In this document: positions 12,009 to 23,543 of the stretch, piece by piece
Numbering within the stretch: position 1 is the stretch's first letter
Layout of the letters: every line of letters starts with the position of its first letter
Assembly (NCBI GenBank): GCA_003586115.2
Contig: QVOM02000073.1
Coordinates: 39,261,332 to 39,325,331 of the forward strand
DNA: 64,000 nt
Reading direction: 5' to 3'
From: Salvator merianae
Taxonomy: Eukaryota > Chordata > Lepidosauria > Squamata > Teiidae
The notes under the pieces: generated by a model
Databases searched by the model: none
Told to the model about the DNA's origin: nothing
Seen by the model: only the letters and a program-made list of their open reading frames with translations
Translations under genes and position numbers: made by a program

Positions 12009-13195
12009 TTTCTGTGGTTCCAGTTACTCCATTGTTTTTCTGCATTGATTGTGAAGTCTAATCCAGGGAACATCTACCTCATGGGGGACTAGGACATTTG
12101 TATAAACAAGGCTGTTCTAACTCTGAAGCGATAGTCTAGAGAAAACTTTTCACTTTAACGGCATGAGTGCTGTAAGATGTTAGAATGGTGCATAAAGATG
12201 ATCTTCCATCACTGTACACACACAAGCACAGCTACGCATGCACATGGTCTCTCTTTCATGCGCAGAGACACACAAAGATATTTTTTTAAATCTTAATACA
12301 ATTTGTGGAAAATGAAGTTTCAGACTGAACTTTAAGGATGCAGTTGTGTGGGAAGGAAGCTCTGAGTATTTCTTCAGTTTCTATCCAGTTCATATCTTGT
12401 TTTATCTTAGCGGTTCTGTTCCCTTGTTAAGGAAGAACAAGTAATCCTAATACCATATTGCATAAGTTATTCAAAGAAATTAGCAGCTCTGATGGCACAA
12501 ATGCTTATTTGCTTAGATCGTTCTATCAACTTCATCATCAAGCTATTTGAAAATGATGAATCTATTTACATGAAGAAATGATTTAAGCAGCTTCTGAAAA
12601 CTCAGCTTGTGATTTCCTCTGCAAAGGAAATACTAAAGACAAATTAGAATGCAGATAAATGTGGGTTCATGCCTGTACCAGGTATTTGTTTCAAAGCAAG
12701 ACTGTAGTTTAACTTCTGGGCTTTCAGGTGTTATTGCACTCCTGCTATGATCAGCCTCAGCAAGCAGGGCCGATTTCCAGAGCTGGTGGAAATTGCACTA
12801 TAGCAAATATCAGATACAGAAACGATGTGCTTGTGTAAAGACACATGGAAATATATTTGCAAAGGGATATGCTTCAGATGGATGAAACAAGGCTTCCGGT
12901 CACTGCGCAGACCACCTCTGCCACTTCGCTTCCACTGAACCAGCAAAAATAAAAGTACAATCTTCTTTCACAGTAGCTGTTATGTGGAATCAGATATGGC
13001 TTTCTAAAGAGCTCAACAGTTGAACAAAAGCAGGAAGATGACGGGGAGAGTATCCAAGAAGCCATGTGTTAGGTTGGGCAGTTATGTTTGATTTGATAGT
13101 TACAGTGCCTGCCTTCAAAACATTGAAGTTCAGTTGCACTGCTATGCACTAAGAGGTGTGCATGAGTTTCCCTGAATGCAACAGAATTTCTTCTG
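12009..13195. other. Unassigned sequence
   Basis: No recognised gene or repeat. Confidence 0.4.
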
Positions 13196-13670
13196 AGAAG
13201 AAATGTATAGGGATTGCACTCTGTATCTCTGAGGATGCTTGCCCAAAATTCTCATCAGTTGGAATTTCACTATCCTTGCACAATACTGGGACTAGGGGGC
13301 ACTCTATTAGGCTGATGGGTAGGAAAGTCAGGACCAACAAGGGAAAGTATTTTTTCACTCATTGGGTCATTGGTCTAAGGAATTTTTTTGTCAGAAGAGG
13401 TGGTGACAGCAGTCAGACTGGATAGCTTTAAGAATGGATTGGACAGATTCATGGAGGTGAGGTGTATCCATGGCTACTAGATTGGATGCCTAGGTACTGC
13501 CTGTAAAACCCATTTAAAGGGAGTTGAGTGCAGGTGAAGGTTTTGCCTTTTTCTTCTGCTTGAAAATGCCCAGAAGCAATTGGAGGGCCACTATATGAAA
13601 TAGGATGCTGGACTAGATGGGTAGTGGCCTGATCCAGCAAGACTCATCTTATGTTCTTTTATGTCTTTAT
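13196..13670 (+). pseudogene. CR1-type LINE 3' end
   Basis: The translation contains NTGTRGHSIRLMGRKVRTNK and then GKYFFTHWVIGLRNFF. This is the C-terminal segment of a reptile-type CR1 ORF2, in which a TRGH motif is followed by a KYFFT motif. Downstream is the signature 3' UTR GATGCTGGACTAGATGGG, then GGCCTGATCCAGCAAGACTC, ending in short repeats TTATGTTCTTTTATGTCTTT. Stops and frameshifts show that it is dead, and it is strongly 5'-truncated. Confidence 0.85.
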
Positions 13671-13764
13671 GTGATTCAGTGGCTCTAGGGCAAACAGCAC
13701 AGTACAGCTTTCTTAGAGAATGCTGGTGTGTGTGAATGTTGGTTGGTGTACATCTTGAGTGCAC

Positions 13765-14345
13765 CAGTTTGGGGGTGCAGTCCTCTTACCCCAACAATGA
13801 CCCATGTCACTATCAGTTTTGCCATCTGTAGCACACAAGTACATAGTTGGACAAATGTCACTGTGGATGTCTTGGGGGGAGTTGAGGTGGAGTCCATTTA
13901 CTGACCATTAACTTCACTATCACAATAATGGATCCCCACACACATTGCCCCCCTTTCATGAACCTCTCCCTGCTTTTACAGTACTTTGAAATTGCACAAT
14001 TGCACAAAAGTGCAATTACAAAGGAGAAGAAATTGATATCTGCTGTTCAGGAAGCTTTATTGTGTCGTAGATGTGGAGGTGAAGTTGTGCTTGGGTGGAT
14101 ACAAGCTGGAGGGGGACAAGGTGACACCACCACAGAGGGTGAAGTTTGACATTTCCACCCCTGTGAAGTCAAGATTTGAACGGTAGCAATGCATCCAGTT
14201 GTTGACTGCCCAGGGAGGGGAATTTGGTGACGTATGGAGAGAGTAGTTTCCCTATGCCAAGCATGGCAAAAATGAGGAGTGAGAATGAACAAGTCTAAGC
14301 AGAGTCTATGTTAAAATTCACCAGAACACATACTCAGTTCTCGTT
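13765..14345. repeat. Partial copy of the 1.17-kb repeat found at 40271-41444
   Basis: Consecutive blocks match the copy at 40.76-41.38 kb in the same order. The blocks are AGTCCTCTTACCCCAACAA, TGGATGTCTTGGGGGGAG, CCTCTCCCTGCTTTTACAG, GCACAATTGCACAAAAGTGC and CCCTGTGAAGTCAAGATTTG. Its left 0.5 kb is missing or too diverged to see. No protein domain is recognised. The left limit is where similarity is first seen. Confidence 0.7.
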
Positions 14346-14674
14346 CTCCCCCAATACAGATTAAACCTACAATATCTGACCATGCCTTTAGGGAAACAGT
14401 CAAAGTTCAGATTTGTCACCTGAACTTTATTTAAAAAAGAGAGGGAACACCAGAACATCCAACAAGAAATACTGCTTCCTTGTATCCATACAAAAAATGC
14501 ACTGAAGGACAACATGCTCTTGGGGTCCCCTATCCTGTGCTTTATACAAAATATTTTACATTCATTTGTGGAGGTCTTGAAGGTAGATGTGATGAAATCA
14601 CCCACCAACTACCCCTTAAATGCCTTTTTATCCACCTATGTATGTATCCTAAATGGACACAAATCTCTGAAATG
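14346..14674. other. Unassigned sequence
   Basis: No recognised gene or repeat. Confidence 0.4.
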
Positions 14675-15016
14675 AAGTGCCTGTTCACACTGAAATGCTT
14701 GCGGGCATCTGCATGCTCACTAGCACAGTGTGTATGTCTACAGCTTGACCTTCTTCTGGGTGTAAAAGTTGGAAGGCCATGATGCAGCTGCAGCCATACA
14801 GTTGCACACCGCATCCCCGATCACAATGGCAATGGCTGTATGTTTCCACAGCTGCTGTCATGATAAGCAGGCATCCATTCACACTACAAGTGCTGGAAGC
14901 CTGGTACAGAGCCATTCTAGCACGTGCAGTATGAACGGCCACCACACCGCTGGGTCTGTTCCAGATTAGAATGGCATAATTCTATCATTCTAAGCTGTAA
15001 AGTGCAAACAGACCCA
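14675..15016. mobile_element. Probable non-autonomous hAT-like DNA transposon
   Basis: The left terminus AAGTGCCTGTTCACACTGAA pairs with the reverse complement of the right terminus, TTGGGTCTGTTTGCACTTTA. The terminal GCCTGTTCACACT resembles the ends of the elements at 4663-5154 and 60749-61195. No coding and no clear target-site duplication. Confidence 0.45.
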
Positions 15017-16518
15017 AAAAATGCACAGAAGATGGACCTGTGACTTTAACATGAGCACACTGTAGGAAAGGCAGCTAATTATAAAACTGATTTATATTTC
15101 TTCAAGGAGTTCATTGTTATCTTTTGTGGGCTGAATAAGCATACCGAGTTTTTATTCCACTAGAAGTGTTAAATGACTTAACAACATCAGGGGGTATATA
15201 TGGCAACATCTGCACTGCCTATTTGCATCATGCTGGAGAAGCACCTGGAGCATGGAGTCTGCTCAGCACTGTGTGCCTAAGAAGGCCAGGTTCTGGTTTG
15301 GTGCCTTGTGTCTGCTTGGCACCAGCACCTGGCCTGCTCCCAGGCCCAGAATCTGTGACCAGGAGTGCTCCAGCAACAGTCTGCTGACAAATGACATCAG
15401 GTGGGCAACTGTTGGACAACCCCACTGAGTTTCAGGCACACGGAGTTGCTTATGTGAATAAACACTGTTAACTGCATGGCTATATAATATGTACTTTTCT
15501 GTTTTTCATTTCCTTCTGACTTCAGTGTTCACAGTGGGCCCTACCTGCCTTTCTCCCTTCACACACAAGGGTAGAATTACATCTGATAAAGCAGCCAGTA
15601 GTTTATGGCAGCTTGTGCTGTGATGAATAAGATAGTCTCCAAGGCGTGCAATGCTATTTTGGTTTTCTTTTGCTTTCTGTTTAGTCAGTATACATTTAAG
15701 ATACACGTCTTCATAATTTAACTGCAGAACTAAGCTTTCCACTGGTTGGTACAGAGTATGAAAACTTATCTGCAGCAAGTGTGTGGGAAGGCGGGGGAAG
15801 GAAAAGGCAGCCCTTTTACTGTGCTTTCTCCATATGCCAGGAAAATAAATCTTCAGCAAATGATAAAGGAATGCAGCTGGAGACTTGTTTATTGCCTTTA
15901 AGGGCTGCAGTGAGATAAGCTTAAACCTCTCTTCTAAACCTCCAGCAGGAGGTTTTTATCCCTCGTGGTCTTTGGGTCAGAGGAATACTCATGATAGTAG
16001 AAAAGCGTTTATGTGAGGCTTTTGGTATTAGTTCCTTCAAAACAGGATCCTCTCTCCCTGCCCTTTCGACTGTTTTAGCACTTATGTTCTCATACTCTGA
16101 ACTATTATTTCATCGCTCTGCTTCCCAGGCTCAAGGATTCATGGTACCTTTTCATTTGGGAAAGAAAACTCCATTTTATCTATCAGAAGAAAAAATAAAG
16201 CAAATCAGTGGACCTTAACTAGACTAAAGCCAGCCAGCCAAGTTCCCCAGATACCTAGGGCTGCCTCCAGACATGATGCATACCCCACTATGCTTGTGAC
16301 GCTATATTGGGAATGCCAATTTGACAGTTCCCTGGCATGTAGTCATACATGCCTCAGAAATATCAGAGGAGAGAGCGTTCCATAGTATAGGTGACAGCAA
16401 AGAACGCATCTAATCATGGGCAGCTGCAAGAGGATAATTCAGTTGTTTGTGGTACCCTTAGCAGAATCTTCCCTGATGATCTGAGGACCTTTCACCCTCT
16501 ATTCCATGATAGGGAGCA
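15017..16518. other. Unassigned sequence
   Basis: About 1.5 kb without recognised features. An antisense frame of 117 codons at 15506-15859 has no family features. Confidence 0.4.
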
Positions 16519-16640
16519 ACATCCTGGGCCTTTCCGCACTTACCTTTGGTCTGGGTCAGCAAGGGGTCCAGAGGCCCTCCCTTTCACACACTGGTGCAGT
16601 TTACTGGTGCTAGCACACTGCATCTTCATTGGAAGTTCTG
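16519..16640. mobile_element. Truncated end of a CTTTCTGCACTT-family element
   Basis: TGGGCCTTTCCGCACTTACC is followed by GGGTCAGCAAGGGGTCCAGA, the same order as at 21001 (TTCAGGAAGGGGTCCAGGGC). Only about 120 bp remain, and no opposite terminus is found. Confidence 0.5.
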
Positions 16641-16984
16641 TGTAATAAGAGGTTTTATGCTTAGTAAAATATAAAAAAAGGAATAGCTATTCATCCAGGC
16701 CTTCACTGTTTGAACAGTTTCCTCTATATCACCCACTCTTTTTTTAATACGCGTGTTTAAACTGTTTATATTATGTATCATTTTCAGATGTTTGAACATT
16801 GTAATTTTGCATTTTTCTCCCTGTGTTCATATAACTAACTCATCTGCTAAACGAATAAAGTGACCTCTTAATGCTTTAGTATTTGTATTTTTATTTTGTA
16901 TGACTCAGAACTGACTGAGGAAACACTGTAGCTAGAATATCAGGTATAATTAAAGCTTAGACTCCCTGCCCCAGCTCTAGACCA

Positions 16985-17075
16985 TTTGAGATTGGCTGCA
17001 GCTCAGTCTCAGAGCATCTGCTGTGCATACCAAAGGTCTCATGTTCAATCCCCAGCCTCTCCCTGGAAGAAGGCA
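16985..17075 (+). mobile_element. tRNA-derived SINE fragment
   Basis: A tRNA-like box A region (CTGCAGCTCAGTCTCAGAGC) and a box B region (TGTTCAATCCC) lie about 30 bp apart, with ATCTGCTGTGCATACCAAAG between them. This matches the head of reptile tRNA-derived SINEs of the kind GCTCAGTGGTAGAGCATCTG. The cloverleaf is not maintained, so it is not a functional tRNA gene. The 3' body is degraded. Confidence 0.6.
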
Positions 17076-17114
17076 GGCACTGACAAACAGCTTCAGTACC
17101 GCTTTCAAGAAAAC

Positions 17115-18712
17115 TCCATAGATATGCCTACTAGTCATCAATAGCTGAGCTTCCTTTGGGGCATTTTTGCCACTACCTGGTTCAATTCATGTTAAACAGA
17201 GTGAGAAATATTTGAACAGTAAGCCACGATTTTTCAACCATCAAAACATGATTTCTGTCATTACATTACCAGCAAAACTTCAGGAAGCACCTTGTTCTTC
17301 CATGAAAATCACCTACATTCTAATTCATATGTAATTTGGGTTTAGTTGCAATAAACAATCTGACAAATTATGAATATTAACTGGGCAGACTGCCTCTGTG
17401 TGGGTTCTTCTCTCCTTGTTTTGGCATCATTGGTCAGAAAGGTGTCATATTATATTTTAGTGTAACATTAAGCATCAACTAAATATGAAAGGAGACATGA
17501 ATGGAACTGAAACAAAGTAAAACAAAAAAAAACATGTCCTGAGCATCCTTCTAATTGGAAATTCTTCTAAAAATGTCCTCCTTTCACAAGTGATTTAAAA
17601 TGAAAACACTGGAGCAGATTGTACTTTTGTGCTCCCTTTGGGACTTGCACATCATATTTGCTCAGCAGACAAGTCAAAACAGGATTTCTTTCAAACTGTT
17701 GGCATTGCAAAAGCTATGTGGAGCTAGAACATCAAGCTGTGCCTTCTGTTTCATGCTGCTCACTGTCTCTCTGGCAATAAAAGATTCTGGAATCAGAGCC
17801 AGCCTGTGAGATCTCAGTAATGATGAACCAGGCAGGCTAAAAATGCACCAGTCTTCCACTTTCATTGCTATATGCTCAGCGTTGCTATCAGTGGTAGTGG
17901 TAGGAAATCAATTCTGTGTTGCAGCATGCTTGGGAAAAAAAATGCAGGCCAAAGGTGCCATTTTCATAAAGTTTCATGATCAGAAATATGTAAGAAAATA
18001 GGATCCTACGGAGACAGGAAAAGCTACGCTTTCTGCAGAAACCAAACCCTTCATAGCAGGCTTCAGTTGTTTTTCATTTTATACGTACAATAAAACACAG
18101 GAGATTTATAACTAATCTGCTGCTCTGTTTATTGGGTTTACAATATGTTCCCTGCTCTGTTTTGCACAGCGCTCATTTTTCTTCAGAGCTTGCTGTTGAC
18201 TTAGCTGAGATTGCAATTTTGCCTGAATATGGCAAGCAATAGGAAACAATTCTGAAGTCCCTCATGTTAAGAGACTCAGGCTGCACACACATGAGGCTGC
18301 AAAGGACTAACTATTAAAGCAGGGGCCATGGGTCCAATCCTGGGGATTGAGGCTATAGTGCACAAATAACTTTCACTTTTCTATGGCTCTCAGATGGCTG
18401 CTGTGTCAATTTTCCTGACTACAGTGATGTTTCCCTATGGTTCTGCCTTGGAGCACTAGAAAAATGGCTGAAAGTCCTTTGAGACAATGCTGGGAAGAAT
18501 GGTACCTTCCATCTTGGATCTTTCCCTTCTGTGCATCCACGTGGGGAAATTTCAGGAATAGTTTTCCAGCTTATGGGAAAGGAGACTCTTACAGCACTTG
18601 AGCTGGCTAGGGGGGGTAGGGAAATTTTGATGTCCAACCCTTGGAACACTTAGGGGATGCCTATTCTACCTATGTGAATGCAGCCTCAGAGCTGGTGTTA
18701 CAGAATCAATCT
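17115..18712. other. Unassigned sequence
   Basis: About 1.6 kb of AT-rich sequence with nothing recognisable. Overlapping opposite frames at 17600-17865 look like chance. Confidence 0.4.
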
Positions 18713-19538
18713 CAGGCTGTGTTCAGACTAGCGATTTTTAAAATCGCCTGCATGAAAGGAGTGGATAATTCCTGGGTGCACAGGAAAAAAGCCTTCCACA
18801 CACACTTACCGATGAGGCCATTCACCGATCCAATGTCACAGCCTGCGAAGGGAGCTGCTTGCTGATTGGTCACTCCCTGCCTCTCTGCCAAGCAGTTCCC
18901 CAAGTCATTAACCTTAATTGCCAGGATTTCCTCATGTCACTGGATCCCTTATTTCCCCATTTACCGAAGCCTTGGGGAACCGGAGTAGTGGGCAGAGAGG
19001 GAGACGTTTTCTTTGGAAAAGGGAAAATCCTGGCAGTTAAGGACTTGCATGGAAGCTGCTTCTGTGGAGAGGCAGGAAGTGGATGCCTCAGTTGAACTGA
19101 GCAGAGGGAGAGATTGGCCAGCATGGGTAGAAAAGGGGAGGGAGAGATTTGCCAGTGTGGAGAAACTTTTCAACCCCCTTGCCTTCTGTAGTTAAAAAAA
19201 CTACACTGGACTTTAGCAGCAAGGGGCTTTCTCCCACGCCTCGCTACCTATGTCTTCTTTTATCTACAGAAGGCAGGGAGTTTGGAAAATTTCCCGTGCC
19301 GGCAAGAGCTCACTCGCCCCCTCCCTTCTTGTACTATTGTCCCACAGCTTCCTGCCAGGCTCTGATTGGTTGAAGTGCTCCCCAAGGTGACCCGAAAGCA
19401 CAGAAAAGCCGAATATAGAAGAGCCGACCCAGGCAGCCTCCGAGAGGCGCAGAGACAGCTTTACCAAAGAGCTTTATGAATGCCACAGCTTCTGTGTGAC
19501 TGGAAGACGGCCAAAATAGCCCGTCTGATCACACCCTC
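18713..19538. mobile_element. 826-bp non-autonomous hAT-like DNA transposon
   Basis: The left terminus CAGGCTGTGTTCAGACTAGC and the reverse complement of the right terminus, GAGGGTGTGATCAGACGGGC, form a clear inverted pair. The match continues one base on, through an ATTTT run. The interior is GC-richer than the flanks and has no transposase coding. Flanking octamers ATCAATCT and AGACTTAC do not match. The overlapping short frames here are artefacts of composition. It is the only copy of this terminus in the window. Confidence 0.6.
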
Positions 19539-20227
19539 AGACTTACTATCATTTTGTTTTAAATGTGAGTGTAAAAAAGTGAATTAGATACATTTAATTC
19601 ACCACAAAAGTCCTCCCTCATTCCAATGGCTATTAGGGCAGTCAACAAAACATTGGAGATCCAGGCTCACTTATCATGGGTAGCATGTGCAGCTACTTCC
19701 ATTCATGTGCTGTAAGCATGCAGTGCAGAGAATGTTCCTGGCTCAGAAAAAGTGTTCCAGGTCAGGAATAAGGTGGCTGGTGTGGAGCTAGCTGGCAACC
19801 ATCCTCTTAACAACCATCCCATTCCAGTCTATTTTCAAGGCCAAGGAACAAAAGTTCCACAGCCTCAGACTACAGGCTGAGGACATTTCACCACTGATGC
19901 TGACTTTAACAAAACCTGACCTCAGGCATCCCCTGCATGAGTGGACAAAGCTGAATCAAATGCAGGCAAAAGCCCTCTCAAACTTTCTTGAGGGCAGAAT
20001 ATATCAGAAGTAAAACAAACACATAAAATGAACAGCAATAGCTTCTTGTTTTCCATTAGATACTCTTAGTGCATGGATCTGCTTGACCCCAGGGTACATA
20101 TTATTTTATTTAACTGGTATACCAAAATTTCATAAAAGTTCCATATAGTTGACAGGATATGGCTTGTCTGAGATTTTTCAGAAAAAGGAAAGTAAAAAAC
20201 TGTAATTGCAATTTTGAATACATATAG
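19539..20227. other. Unassigned sequence
   Basis: No recognised gene or repeat. Confidence 0.4.
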
Positions 20228-20740
20228 ATTGTTTCCGCATTTGCAGAGGGTGGAGTGGTCTGGCTGGAACCACTCCAATTGGAGCACTTCTGAGCTGGAG
20301 GGCCTAGCAGATTTGGTACATGACCATCCACACTTGGATGACCTACGAGAACAGGACTTGTGACACTCTGCACCACTCCAAAGCTCATGTGAGCTTCAGA
20401 GCCTGCTGCAAGGGCTTTGATGGCCAGAAACAAAAGTTCCTGGCCTCAGGGCTCTAGGGGAACCCATTTCAGTAGCACAATTTGTTGTGCTGCCAAAATG
20501 GGTCCCCCGGCTAAACCATCCCATGGAGGCATATGCCTTTCCTCACAGCTCCCCATTCTGGTCTAGCAGGTAGACCTGTTCAAACAGGTTTACTGGCTTC
20601 CTGATTTAGGCAGCCATTTTGGCCACCTAGACTGGTCTACACTGCATTCCATGTGGATGCAGCATGCTAACAGAGCATGTGGCCTCTCCTGGTCCATGTC
20701 AGAGAGTAGCAGGAGAGGTCAAGAGTGGGTCCAGGCCTTG
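20228..20740. mobile_element. CTTTCTGCACTT-family element, degraded ends
   Basis: It begins with GTTTCCGCATTTGCAGAGGG. It carries the family blocks CTCATGTGAGCTTCAGAGCC, GGCTTTGATGGCCAGAAACA and the central hairpin AACCCATTTCAGTAGCAC / GTGCTGCCAAAATGGGTC. It also shares AAACAGGTTTACTGG and GGCCACCTAGACTGGTC with the copies at 11.5 and 47.3 kb. The right boundary is approximate. Confidence 0.6.
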
Positions 20741-20998
20741 TACTATCCCATTTTAACGGAAGGAACCAAAGAAAGTCACCAATCATGGGAATGGGTGATT
20801 GTTTCTGATCATCTGACACAATTTTGTACAAATCCAGCCACTGGATTATTTGGATTAGGTTTGAATGTTGCAGAAATCATATGTGTGTATGTAAAAATAA
20901 ACAAGCTAACATAAGAACTATTATTTATGTTTTGCTGAAGTTTAAAACTTGGCTTCTTTTGTACTTTTGTTTTTATGCCAATGATAAAATTTGCTAGC

Positions 20999-21233
20999 TA
21001 AGGCCCTTTCTGCACTTACCATTTTCCCAGTTCAGGAAGGGGTCCAGGGCCCTGCCTTCTGCATGCTAGTGCAGAGCAGGGCCAGACCCCTCCTAGTACC
21101 ATCCCAATCTACTGATAGATTTCATCAAAGTGGTCCACCAGCAGACCATGTGTGGAAGGTACACAGCCCATTGTTTCAGTATACAGGGCCCTTTTCAGTG
21201 GTGATGACATTGTGCTTGTGTGCAGTGTGGCCC
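20999..21233. mobile_element. Short CTTTCTGCACTT-family element
   Basis: The left terminus TAAGGCCCTTTCTGCACTTA is well preserved and is followed by TTCAGGAAGGGGTCCAGGGC. A possible right terminus is GTGTGCAGTGTGGCCCC. About 235 bp remain, and the central hairpin has been lost. Confidence 0.55.
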
Positions 21234-22435
21234 CATCCACAGAGAGAACAATAACGCCAGCCATCACATTTCACAGAAAGATGAGCTTCCCACACTTTTT
21301 GCATGGGGCTTGCTTATTGCCAAGGAAGCTGCAGGTGCCATAGAAAGTCTGGAAGGGCATAGTCAGACATCATATTGGCAGGGAATGAGGATCAAAAATG
21401 TGTTCTGGTGAATCCCACATTTGTATTATAACATGGACTCTACATGTGCATTCTCACTTTGCAAAACAAAATGGGCTAACAATCTGAAATGGGCTGAGAA
21501 CTCAATCTGAATGCCAAATAGTCCTAATTGGGTCAATTTAGTCCAGAAAAAGAACAGAAAGGCAATATTTTGTAAACACTGAAGATGGCCTGTAAATGCC
21601 ATATCTGAGCGTGCCTGAGTTGTCAGGTAGAACACAGTTCTGGGCCTTTTTGAATAGTTTGTAAGAAATGACCTTCTCACAACCTACAGTTCAGCACAAC
21701 CTTAGTTGCAGCTTGTCAAGGTTACAACTGAACTAAATATAATATTTCAGCATTCTAGACTTCTAGTTCTCTCCATTCAAAATGACATCTCTCCAGGCTC
21801 TCTCCCTGATCCTATAATCTGGCAAACAGTCCATTTCACATGCCAGAAAGGTCTCCAGAAGTTAAGGATGAATAAACATTTATCTGCTCTCGAGTGCCAG
21901 ATTATGAAAAAGCATCACAAAAGATTCCATGAATGATAGCAAAACTGATTAATTATGTATTTAGAATTCTTTTTTTCACACTGTCTGCTTATTGCGGAGA
22001 TATGTCGACTGCACACAGTATTAATTCTGTGTCATGTCCAGATTGTACAATATGCAAATAGCACCTAGCATTCACATTTGCCTTTGTTTGAGGGGATGTG
22101 CACAAAGCAGCTTTTGTGTTTCCTTCTCAGTTTAGAACAAGATGCAAAAACATGAAATGTTTCCTCAGAACAGCTGACTGTACTCGCTCTCCAACAGAAA
22201 AAGCTTCAAACTTTTTCAAGTATTTTGGCCATGAGAAACAATGGTGAAACTTCAAATGCTATGTTGTTCATATCAAAAGTGGGCTGGAAAATAGGCAGTG
22301 GTGATGAACCCTCAAAAGGAACGGACAATTGAGTGTCACCTGATCGTTACTTTTTTAAATTCCCCCTCTCAACCAGCAAAGAGAGAGGGGAAAGTGGAAC
22401 ACATTGCCATAATGGCATTTTGAAATGATGAAATG
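21234..22435. other. Unassigned sequence
   Basis: No recognised gene or repeat. Confidence 0.4.
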
Positions 22436-22595
22436 AAACAACCCAAAATAGGAAATATCTTATAAACTGTATTTTACAATTAACTGATAAAATAAAATAA
22501 AGGAATCAATAAAGGAATCAAACAACCCAAAATAGGAAATATCTCATAAACTGTATTTTACAATTAACTGATAATTGATTCCTTTATTTTATTTT
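22436..22595. repeat. 84-bp-period direct duplication followed by a 22-bp inverted repeat
   Basis: A 55-bp unit at 22436-22490 recurs at 22520-22574 with one difference (TTATAA against TCATAA). The 22-bp block at 22489-22510, starting AAAATAAAATAAAGGAATC, reappears as its exact reverse complement at 22574-22595. The copies therefore alternate with inverted A/T-rich tracts. The near identity suggests a recent local rearrangement, for example replication slippage with template switching. No element family is recognised. Confidence 0.9.
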
Positions 22596-22675
22596 ATTTT
22601 AAAAAAAAATCAAATGAAGCTAGCATTCCAACTCCTCAATACTGTGTAAGAGTATTGAGGTTCTAACTGGGCTGC

Positions 22676-22925
22676 AATGATTTTTATTCTTTTTTAATTT
22701 TTAATTTCTATTTTTTTAATTGTTAAAATTGTTAATTTTAATCCTTTTAATTTACCTGTTTGGTTTCCTTGTGCTCATGATTTAATTCTATTATTCGATA
22801 ATGGTTTATTGTCAACTCCAATGTAGAATTTATTAAAATTTAGCTCATAATGTTGCAAGCTACATTGGTAGGCATCTGTCCTAAAAAGTAGTTCATACAT
22901 AGTTTTCATAGAATAAATAAATGGT
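22676..22925 (+). repeat. Possible L2-like 3' tail
   Basis: A T-rich 3'-UTR-like stretch leads to GCAAGCTACATTGGTAGGC and ends in GAATAAATAAATGG. This resembles the end of an L2 element, where GTAAGC...CCT precedes an AATAAA repeat, but it is highly diverged. There is no coding part. Confidence 0.3.
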
Positions 22926-23118
22926 TGCATCACTTACAGTGCAGTCATACTACATTTACCACTATGTGGGCTGCTGATGTATGTGTGGGCATGGGATGGA
23001 ATTCCCTCTGTACTAGCTTTCATCAATTAAAGTTATAAAGATTGTTGGAAGGGAGAGTTATATTGCAGCAGTTATGGCCTGGGGCATAATTAAAATGGAG
23101 TAAAGAGAAGAAATACCA

Positions 23119-23543
23119 ACGCTTTCTGCACTTACCTGTCTGTGAATCAGTAGGTCTGGAACTCTGACTACAGAAAGGCATAGACTGGATCAGACCCTAC
23201 TGTGGCCGGAAACCTCTGAGGTCTAGGAACAAAAAATCCTTACTTTGGAGCTACTCGGGGACATATTTTGGCAGTACATTTTGGCATACACACACATACA
23301 CACACACCCTAGAATACGTCTCTAGGTAGTCCCAAACTTGGATGCGTGTGACTGCATGGCATGCCTCCTTGTTTGGGATAAGGGCCTGCTGGTCTGTCTA
23401 TAGATTCATTTAATTGTGTCTAATGCAGACAGAGTGTACCAGCGGGAGGTAGAGCTTCACAGATCCACGTGTTACACGATGAGGCCCAGAAGACAGCCAT
23501 GGAAGCCCTAAATCATGATCAAGGCCCCATACAGAAAGGGCCA
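23119..23543. mobile_element. CTTTCTGCACTT-family element, both ends present
   Basis: The left end CGCTTTCTGCACTTACCTGT pairs with the reverse complement of the right end, TGGCCCTTTCTGTATGGGGC. Internal blocks include GGGGACATATTTTGGCAGTA from the family's central hairpin, disrupted by a CA-rich insertion (ACACACACATACACACACAC). It is about 425 bp, close in size to the 11064-11485 copy. Confidence 0.6.

Noticed and set aside
16845..16862. AATAAA as a host polyadenylation signal
   Set aside because: The hexamer is common by chance in AT-rich DNA, and there is no coding sequence upstream.
16985..17075. Candidate tRNA gene
   Set aside because: Box A and B resemblance is real, but the acceptor stem and cloverleaf do not form, and the sequence matches a SINE head better.
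18859..19373. Cluster of overlapping frames on both strands
   Set aside because: They lie inside the GC-richer interior of the 826-bp DNA transposon and carry no transposase or other motif.
22436..22595. CRISPR-like repeats
   Set aside because: There are only two repeated units with one spacer, which is low-complexity. The genome is a vertebrate's.
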